Assembly: GCA_043802345.1 (NCBI GenBank)
Contig: JAZDLC010000349.1
Location: 1 to 11,518 of the forward strand
Direction of reading: 5' to 3'
Source of the DNA: JAZDLC01 sp043802345
GTDB lineage: Bacteria > Planctomycetota > B15-G4 > JADJEK01
Length of the DNA stretch: 11,518 nucleotides
Shown here: piece after piece, positions 7,282-11,518 of the stretch
Layout: each line of letters opens with the position of its first letter
How positions within the stretch are numbered: the stretch's first letter is position 1
Made by a program: the position numbers and the translations under genes
Notes under the pieces: model-generated
Told to the model about the DNA's origin: nothing
The model's input: the letters and a program-made list of their open reading frames with translations, nothing else
The model's database searches: none

Positions 7282-7770
7282 TCACTCCTTGCGCTTCACC
7301 ATCACCATCCGCACGCCGTTCCCCGTGCGCTCCACCCGAACGCCGTCCGTCTTCGCCCGGATCAGGTACAGCCCGCGCCCGCGCTCCAGATCGGCCTCCG
7401 GCACGTCGTCGGTCGGGTCGGCGTTCAACGCGCGCCTCAAGCGGGCGAGCCGATGTTCCACCTCCTCGGCTCCGCCGCCGTCCTCCACCGCCACCTCGAG
7501 ATGGTCAGCGCAGTAGTCGATCTCCAACAGGAGGGTTCCCGTGCCGGTGCTCCCGTGTTCCATGGCGTTGAACAGGGCCTCGGCCACGGCCAGCGAGAGA
7601 TCGCCGACCTGCACTTCGCTGAAGCCACGGTCGCCGGCAAATGACTCCACCTTCCTGCGAATCGACCGCATCGACTCGGCATCCATCAAGACCCGGAATG
7701 AACGCCGGGTACGCTCGGATGATCGATCCGCATTGTCCGGGCCGCCATGGTTCAAGATGCGAACTCCCAT
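7282..7770 (-). CDS. RsbW-like anti-sigma factor / serine-protein kinase ATPase
   Basis: The 162-residue product is a single GHKL ATPase domain of the anti-sigma regulatory type. The first strand begins at about 24 (SFRVLMDAES). The N box is LAVAEALFNAMEHG with E64 and N68, the G1 box is VEDGGG (96-100), and the lid/G2 motif is ERGRGLYLIR (129-138). Such proteins bind a sigma factor or phosphorylate a STAS-domain antagonist, and many are cytosolic switches. No sigma factor, STAS protein or PP2C phosphatase gene is adjacent, so its partner is unknown. The start is uncertain. ATG 7770 fits the domain boundary and an AT-rich leader; a TTG at 7833 would add 21 residues and begin only 4 bases after the nadC stop. 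It lies between nadC and purB, and no functional link to either is evident. Confidence 0.8.
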   Translation of the reverse strand: MGVRILNHGGPDNADRSSERTRRSFRVLMDAESMRSIRRKVESFAGDRGFSEVQVGDLSLAVAEALFNAMEHGSTGTGTLLLEIDYCADHLEVAVEDGGGAEEVEHRLARLRRALNADPTDDVPEADLERGRGLYLIRAKTDGVRVERTGNGVRMVMVKRKE

Positions 7771-7802
7771 GCACGCCTGAACGGGGTCATTATCCGCCAA
7801 GT

Positions 7803-7833
7803 GTAATAACCAACGCCTCTGCGTCCGCGTCAA
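7803..7833 (-). promoter_or_regulatory. Possible internal promoter before the RsbW-like gene
   Basis: The nadC to RsbW interval is markedly AT-richer than its surroundings on the minus strand. It holds TTGACG (7828-7833, five of six to the -35 consensus) and TATTAC (7803-7808, four of six to the -10 consensus). The 19-base spacing is longer than ideal. If real, it would let the regulator be expressed apart from nadC. The same TTG is also a candidate start codon for the gene. Confidence 0.2.
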
Positions 7834-7837
7834 ATCC

Positions 7838-8725
7838 CTACACGGATGGGTCTGCCTCGATCTCCAGGGTCACATCGAGCGAACGGGCCGCGTGGGTCAG
7901 CGCCCCGATGGAGAGCCGGTCCACTCCTGTCTCGGCAAAGGCCCGGACGCTCTTCAAGTTGATTCCGCCGGAGGCCTCCAGCATCACCGGCCTGCCTCCC
8001 GCGGCGGCCCGGACCCGGATCACCGCCGCCTTCAGAGCCGCCGGAGAGAAGTTGTCGAACAGGACGGAGTCGGCTCCGGCGGCGACCACAGCCTCCGCCT
8101 CTTCGACGGTCTGGGCCTCCACTTGAATGAACATCCCCTCGGGCGCGTTTTCGCGTGCCTGGCGGGTCGCCCGGCTCATCCCCGCCGCCGATCCGGAAGC
8201 GCCGATCAGATCCAGATGATTGTCCTTCACCAGGACGGCATCAAACAGGCCGAAGCGATGGTTGACGCCGCCACCCATGAGCACCGCGTGCTTTTCCAGG
8301 AAGCGCAGGTGCGGCGTCGTCTTGCGGGTGTCCACGATCTCCACGCCGGTGCCTTCGACGGCCATGACATAGGTCTGGGTCAACGTCGCGATTCCAGACA
8401 GCCGCGCCAGCAGGTTGAGCGCGAGCCGCTCCCCTGTCAGCACCGCTCGCGCGGATCCGCGAATCTCGCCCACCAGTCCGTTCGCCCCGACCTCTTCCCC
8501 CTCTTCCGCGAGCCTCCTGACCTCCGCGCTGTCATCGAGCAACTGGAACACCCGGAGCGCGGCCTCCAGTCCTGCCACGACTCCCTGCTCCCTTAGCCTC
8601 AGTTGCCCCCTCGCGCGGAGCGTCGGAGCCAGCAGGGCGCAGGACGTGACGTCACCACCGCCCACGTCCTCTTCCAGGCCACGTAGGAGGAACTGATCAA
8701 GATCGAACTGGATTGCCTCGGCCAT
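7838..8725 (-). CDS. nadC: Nicotinate-nucleotide pyrophosphorylase (carboxylating), quinolinate phosphoribosyltransferase
   Basis: The enzyme converts quinolinate and PRPP to nicotinate mononucleotide, CO2 and pyrophosphate, the step joining de novo synthesis to the NAD pathway; it is a cytosolic dimer. The 295-residue length is typical. EEDVGGGDVTS is at 18-28, ERLALNLLARLSGIAT at 99-114 and DTRKTTPHLR at 132-141 (substrate-binding Arg/Lys). GGGVNHRFGL is at 151-160, KDNH at 167-170, LFDN at 222-225, EASGGI at 250-255 and SIGALTH at 272-278. All expected active-site motifs are present. ATG 8725 is preceded by a modest GGTGAG. No nadA or nadB is in the window. It follows the ComEA-like gene by 76 bases on the same strand. 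Confidence 0.97.
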   Translation of the reverse strand: MAEAIQFDLDQFLLRGLEEDVGGGDVTSCALLAPTLRARGQLRLREQGVVAGLEAALRVFQLLDDSAEVRRLAEEGEEVGANGLVGEIRGSARAVLTGERLALNLLARLSGIATLTQTYVMAVEGTGVEIVDTRKTTPHLRFLEKHAVLMGGGVNHRFGLFDAVLVKDNHLDLIGASGSAAGMSRATRQARENAPEGMFIQVEAQTVEEAEAVVAAGADSVLFDNFSPAALKAAVIRVRAAAGGRPVMLEASGGINLKSVRAFAETGVDRLSIGALTHAARSLDVTLEIEADPSV

Positions 8726-8801
8726 CGCTCACCGCCCCGATATGGATCGTCGGCGGGAACCATACCGGCCGCGGCCAGAGATCACCAGTGCTGGTTCGGC
8801 A

Positions 8802-9155
8802 CTACTCGGGATCGCTGAAGCAGACCTGATCAACCAGGCCCTCCACCGTCTTGAGTCCGATTCCCTGCACCCGCATCAGATCGGGGAAGGTCTTGAAGGG
8901 TCCGTACCGCTCCCGGTGGAGCACGATCTGCCGCGCGCGCTCCGGACCGATCTGGTGCAGCAGGGCCAGGGTGGTCTCGTCCGCGGTATTGACGTTGATC
9001 CTGACTCCCGGGATGTCCGAGGGAGCGTACTGATGGTCAACGCTGGTGACATGGTAGCGGGCCAGCAGAACGACGACGAACAGGAGAGCCAGCGCCCCCA
9101 CGACGAACGAGCGGCGTTCAGGTTTCCCCAGCTTGCCCTGTTCTCCGGCGCCCAA
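8802..9155 (-). CDS. Membrane-anchored ComEA-like helix-hairpin-helix protein
   Basis: The 117-residue product has a short basic N-terminus, one hydrophobic segment at about 16-33 (SFVVGALALLFVVVLLAR), a spacer, and a ComEA-type domain starting INVNTAD at 53-59. Two helix-hairpin-helix motifs follow: LLHQIGPERARQIVLHR (65-81) and LMRVQGIGLKTVEGL (93-107). In competent bacteria ComEA binds incoming double-stranded DNA outside the inner membrane; this layout (inside-out anchor, then HhH) fits such a role, but the domain alone does not prove competence and no comEC or pilus gene is here. The start is TTG, 5 bases after the stop of the upstream gene, with GGAAAG about 11 bases ahead; translation is probably coupled. 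No better ATG exists before the membrane segment. Confidence 0.83.
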   Translation of the reverse strand: MGAGEQGKLGKPERRSFVVGALALLFVVVLLARYHVTSVDHQYAPSDIPGVRINVNTADETTLALLHQIGPERARQIVLHRERYGPFKTFPDLMRVQGIGLKTVEGLVDQVCFSDPE

Positions 9156-9160
9156 GAGGG

Positions 9161-10141
9161 TCAGCTTTCCAGCGGCGCGGCATGCTCTTCCACGGAAGCC
9201 AATCTCCGGGCGCGACCGAGACCACTGGCGCGCCGATCGGCGGCGGCGATCCGCCTGCGCGTGGGAGACATCCCGAAAAAGCGCTCAAACACTGCGTCCA
9301 TGGCGATGTTCACCCCATCATCGTCAACAACCGAGATCGGATCCGACCCTTCCTCGCCGGCCGCAACCAGCAACTGATCGCCGGCGCTCCTGACTGTCGC
9401 CAGCAGATGGCCCGATATCCTGAAAGAAACCAGATCGCCATCCTCCTCCTGCACGACCTCCGGGCTGAGGCGAAGCAGTCTCTGCTTCATGATATCGACC
9501 AGGGAGTACCGGGGAGGGACCACTTCAGAAGTCGCCGCCTTCTCGGCCCGGCCGTTCCCGTTCGATCCTGCCCGATCGGACAGTTCCGGGTCGCGCGTGG
9601 ACCTCTCAGCGGCCGCCTCCTCTCCGCTCCCTCCGGGCTGGCCGACGCCGATTCGCGGCAACAGCTCCTGTCGCACCCCTGCCTGGCCCACATTGACCCT
9701 TCCGGTCACCAGGAGGCGGAACCCTCCCACACCCTCCGCCACCGCGCATTCCACGAGCTGCAAACCGGGAATGCGCAGCAGGGCGAGCCGTTCCTGAAGG
9801 CCCTCCGGGAACCTCCTACTGACCAGGATGAACCGGGGCGTCTCCCGGGAGTCGAACCTGCCGCTCGGCTGAAGACGGGCCAGAAGGCCGGCCGTCCTCC
9901 GGTACTCCAGCACAGCCTGGGTGGCGCGCAGAAAAAGCGGCTCGGCCGGTCCGTCCTCCACCATGACCAGGACGATCTGGCCATCAACGCCCTTGGCCAG
10001 GACCTCGACCTGAGCTTCCTCCCCCAATGGAACGGAACTGGCGATGACCGTGAGACCGTGATCGATCATCTCGATCTCGGCAATCACCATGGAGGGGAGA
10101 TCGGGGGCCAGCCCTCTCTCCAAGGATCGGACAGAGATCAT
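9161..10141 (-). CDS. Unrecognised two-domain protein
   Basis: I do not recognise this 326-residue protein. An N-terminal alpha/beta region at about 18-150 contains the strands LTVIASSVPL, AQVEVLAK and GQIVLVMVEDG, then a helix ATQAVLEYRRTAGLLARLQ and strands PRFILVSRR and LQLVECAVAE. This order recalls PD-(D/E)xK nuclease-type folds (NucS/DUF91-like), but the expected D..ExK residues are absent (VEV, then VMVED), so at most a degenerate version. A Gly/Ser/Glu-rich linker (165-208) leads to a second domain at about 211-290 with SLVDIMKQRLLRL and FERFFG. The tail (293-313) is Arg-rich. There is no signal peptide or membrane segment. ATG 10141 has GGAGAGG 7 bases upstream. It is the first gene of the minus-strand cluster, 5 bases before the ComEA-like gene, which suggests a joint function, perhaps DNA-related. 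Confidence 0.75.
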   Translation of the reverse strand: MISVRSLERGLAPDLPSMVIAEIEMIDHGLTVIASSVPLGEEAQVEVLAKGVDGQIVLVMVEDGPAEPLFLRATQAVLEYRRTAGLLARLQPSGRFDSRETPRFILVSRRFPEGLQERLALLRIPGLQLVECAVAEGVGGFRLLVTGRVNVGQAGVRQELLPRIGVGQPGGSGEEAAAERSTRDPELSDRAGSNGNGRAEKAATSEVVPPRYSLVDIMKQRLLRLSPEVVQEEDGDLVSFRISGHLLATVRSAGDQLLVAAGEEGSDPISVVDDDGVNIAMDAVFERFFGMSPTRRRIAAADRRASGLGRARRLASVEEHAAPLES

Positions 10142-10310
10142 GGGAAGGCCTCTCCGCTGCTGGGCGCCGATCCAGGTTGTCCAATCGAAAGGTGTCGCTG
10201 CGCGTGTGAGCCGAAATCTTCCAACGCCACAGGGGATTGTAGGTTGATTTCAGGGAGATACAACATATTGCTAGGTTGCAGGCGTCGCGGATAGACAGGG
10301 CTGATGTCGA
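10142..10310. promoter_or_regulatory. Divergent intergenic region with probable promoters
   Basis: These 169 bases separate two divergent genes and must drive both the minus-strand cluster and the CPBP protease gene, unless transcription enters from elsewhere. The middle part (about 10200-10280) is visibly AT-richer. On the minus strand TACAAT (10236-10241, five of six to the -10 consensus) lies 16 bases from TTGTAT (10258-10263, weak -35). These two boxes share a short inverted repeat, TTGTA/TACAA. No clear plus-strand promoter stands out. No riboswitch or operator is recognisable. Confidence 0.4.
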
Positions 10311-11153
10311 ATGGATGTTGCACCATCGGAACTCCAGGCCGACGCGAGTGTGGGCTGGCCACTGGCCCTGCTCTCGGCTGGGCTCGGCGTCTCGATCTCG
10401 TGGATCCTGGTGCGCCTCGTGCTGCGCTGGATGACTGGAACTCGGCCCGGCCAGGCCCCCTCTCCTCCGAGCCTGGCGAAACTGGGCCTGCTGACCCTGG
10501 GCCTGCAGCTCGTCATGATGCTGCTCATGCCCGCCCTGCTCTCGGCTTTCGACTCCCGCGCCGGCGGCTCCGGGCGGGCGGGAATCGACCTCAGCATCGC
10601 CGCCACCATCACCGCCAACCTGACGGTCATTCTGATCGTGCTCCCCTGCGGACGGATCCGGTCGGGCCTGGCGCTCCGCCAGATGGGGCTCGCCCTCCCC
10701 TCGTTCCACGGCCTGCTGCTCGCCACGATGCTCCTCCTGGCCGCGGCCCCTGCCTTCTACGGCGCCTCCCTTCTCAACGCGGAGCTGGTGCGGTGGCTCG
10801 ACTGGGAAACACATCAGGCCCTGGTCAAGGCCTTGCTCGAGGACCCGGCCTGGAGAGACAGACCGGCGGTCCTGGCCGCGATCATCCTCATCGTGCCCCT
10901 GCTGGAGGAGATCCTGTTCCGGGGGCTGATCCAGAATGCGCTACGGGTCGCTGTTGGCCCCTTCGCCGCCATCCTCGGCGCGTCGCTCCTCTTCGCGCTC
11001 CTGCACGACCTCCAGTCGTCCCTGCCGGTCTTCGTCGTCGGCCTCGCCCTGGGACTGATCTTCGAGAAGACCCGCTCCGCCCTGGCATCCGCCTGGGCCC
11101 ACGCACTGTTCAACGGCCTGCAGATCCTCCTCATCTCCTCGGACTGGACCTGA
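10311..11153 (+). CDS. CPBP (CAAX/Abi) family intramembrane glutamic metalloprotease-like protein
   Basis: The 280-residue polytopic membrane protein has hydrophobic segments at about 17-40, 57-80, 95-112, 132-153, 187-198, 216-231, 238-251 and near 263-276. The three conserved CPBP motifs are all present: EEILFRG with E199, E200 and R204; FALLHD with H232; and HALFN with H264 and N268. In Rce1-like proteases these form the glutamate/histidine active site inside the membrane. Bacterial members act in peptide modification, immunity or unknown processes; the substrate here is not evident. CAGGG lies about 10 bases before the ATG. It stands alone, diverging from the minus-strand cluster and ending 19 bases from the convergent phosphate transporter gene. 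Confidence 0.9.
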   Translation: MDVAPSELQADASVGWPLALLSAGLGVSISWILVRLVLRWMTGTRPGQAPSPPSLAKLGLLTLGLQLVMMLLMPALLSAFDSRAGGSGRAGIDLSIAATITANLTVILIVLPCGRIRSGLALRQMGLALPSFHGLLLATMLLLAAAPAFYGASLLNAELVRWLDWETHQALVKALLEDPAWRDRPAVLAAIILIVPLLEEILFRGLIQNALRVAVGPFAAILGASLLFALLHDLQSSLPVFVVGLALGLIFEKTRSALASAWAHALFNGLQILLISSDWT

Positions 11154-11167
11154 GCGGGGAAGACGTC

Positions 11168-11186
11168 GCCTGTTATCCGAACAGGC
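11168..11186. terminator. Short hairpin between convergent genes
   Basis: GCCTGTT (11168-11174) pairs perfectly with AACAGGC (11180-11186) across the 5-base loop ATCCG. It spans the stop codon of the PiT gene and lies 15 bases past the CPBP stop. There is no T-run after it on either strand, so it is at best a weak or Rho-assisted terminator. Confidence 0.35.
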
Positions 11187-11518
11187 CCTTGAAGAAGAAA
11201 AAGAAGAACGCCGAAAGCAGTCCACCAACCGGGAGCGTCACCAACCAGGAGGACACAATGCCGATCACCACGCGCATATCGATGGCGGCGATGCCGCGGG
11301 CGAAGCCGACTCCCAACACGGCACCGACGATGATGTGCGTGGTCGAGACGGGCAGGCCCAGACGGGAGGCAAGCACCACCGTGGTCGCGGCCGCGAGTTC
11401 GGCACAGAACCCCCTGCTGGGAGTCAGTTCGGTGATCCGCTTGCCGATTGTTCGCATGACACGGTAGCCGAGCGTCGCCAGTCCGATCACGATGCCACCG
11501 CCGCCCAGGGCCAGGATC
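11173..11518 (-). CDS. Inorganic phosphate transporter, PiT family (C-terminal part, cut by window end)
   Basis: The reading frame stays open to the right edge and its last 114 codons are visible. It reads ALGGGGIVIGLATLGYRVM, then IGKRITELTPSRGF, AATTVVLAS, and the PiT signature GLPVSTTHIIVGAVLGVG, followed by FARG and a final hydrophobic helix. This is the C-terminal repeat of the PiT permeases, which import phosphate (often as metal-phosphate) with a cation gradient at the inner membrane. The protein ends SAFFFFFFKGLFG; the six-Phe run comes from a GAA/AAA-rich stretch on the plus strand. A GTG at 11488-11490 is internal Val, not a start. The N-terminus and any PhoU-like partner lie beyond the window. 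Confidence 0.93.
   Translation of the reverse strand, partial: ILALGGGGIVIGLATLGYRVMRTIGKRITELTPSRGFCAELAAATTVVLASRLGLPVSTTHIIVGAVLGVGFARGIAAIDMRVVIGIVSSWLVTLPVGGLLSAFFFFFFKGLFG

Noticed and set aside
8787..8803. A 5-bp hairpin (AGTGC/GCACT) at the end of the ComEA-like gene as a terminator
   Set aside because: The stem is short, overlaps the stop codon and has no T-run; the next gene follows in the same direction.
9182..10294. A 370-codon plus-strand open frame opposite the unrecognised gene
   Set aside because: The minus-strand frame has a good Shine-Dalgarno sequence, near-abutting neighbours on its strand and plausible secondary structure; the plus-strand translation is Pro/Arg/His/Gln-rich and featureless.
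9984..10814. A 276-codon minus-strand open frame across the divergent intergenic region
   Set aside because: It overlaps both the CPBP gene and the start of the unrecognised gene, and its translation is compositionally abnormal (Gly/Arg/Glu/Gln).

Overview
This is an ordinary-looking bacterial chromosomal segment of high GC content (by eye about two thirds G+C, not counted). It is densely coded and mostly housekeeping. A tRNA gene with an encoded CCA end, Shine-Dalgarno-led ATG starts and some TTG starts all indicate a bacterium. Two long dispersed-type palindromes, a signal-peptide PDZ protein, a ComEA-like protein and an adenylosuccinate lyase of the animal type would fit an uncultured-lineage Gram-negative such as Acidobacteriota, a deltaproteobacterial phylum or Eisenbacteria. 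No single gene fixes the taxon, so that placement is a weak inference.

Layout. A tRNA-Gly(GCC) lies on the minus strand at the left edge. Diverging from it is a plus-strand pair: a long-chain acyl-CoA synthetase (278-2119), overlapped by 4 bases by thiD, the HMP/HMP-P kinase of thiamine synthesis (2116-2925). A 30-bp-arm palindrome (2952-3045) separates thiD from a convergent minus-strand gene for a xylose-isomerase-like TIM barrel protein (3080-3961). Diverging from that is a plus-strand gene for an exported triple-PDZ protein (4108-5655). Its C-terminal tail is very odd: a Thr4-Ile5 run, then eight cysteines within eleven residues, then an acidic end. A second, unrelated palindrome (33-bp arms, 5699-5792) separates it from the next convergent gene.

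From 10141 down to 5805 a probable five-gene minus-strand operon runs in this order: an unrecognised two-domain protein, a membrane-anchored ComEA-like helix-hairpin-helix protein, nadC (quinolinate phosphoribosyltransferase), an RsbW-like anti-sigma/serine kinase ATPase, and purB. The gaps are 5, 76, 67 (or 4 with an alternative TTG start) and 43 bases. Diverging from this operon, across a 169-base intergenic region, is a CPBP/CAAX-type intramembrane protease gene (10311-11153). It converges on the C-terminal part of a PiT-family phosphate transporter that is cut by the window end.

The genes cover lipid activation, thiamine, NAD and purine synthesis, envelope proteins and a regulatory ATPase; they do not form one obvious pathway. 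I see no CRISPR array, phage, insertion sequence or recognisable defence system. The items that most deserve a second look are the cysteine-tailed PDZ protein, the unrecognised protein coupled to the ComEA-like gene, and the two different palindromic repeats placed at convergent gene ends.
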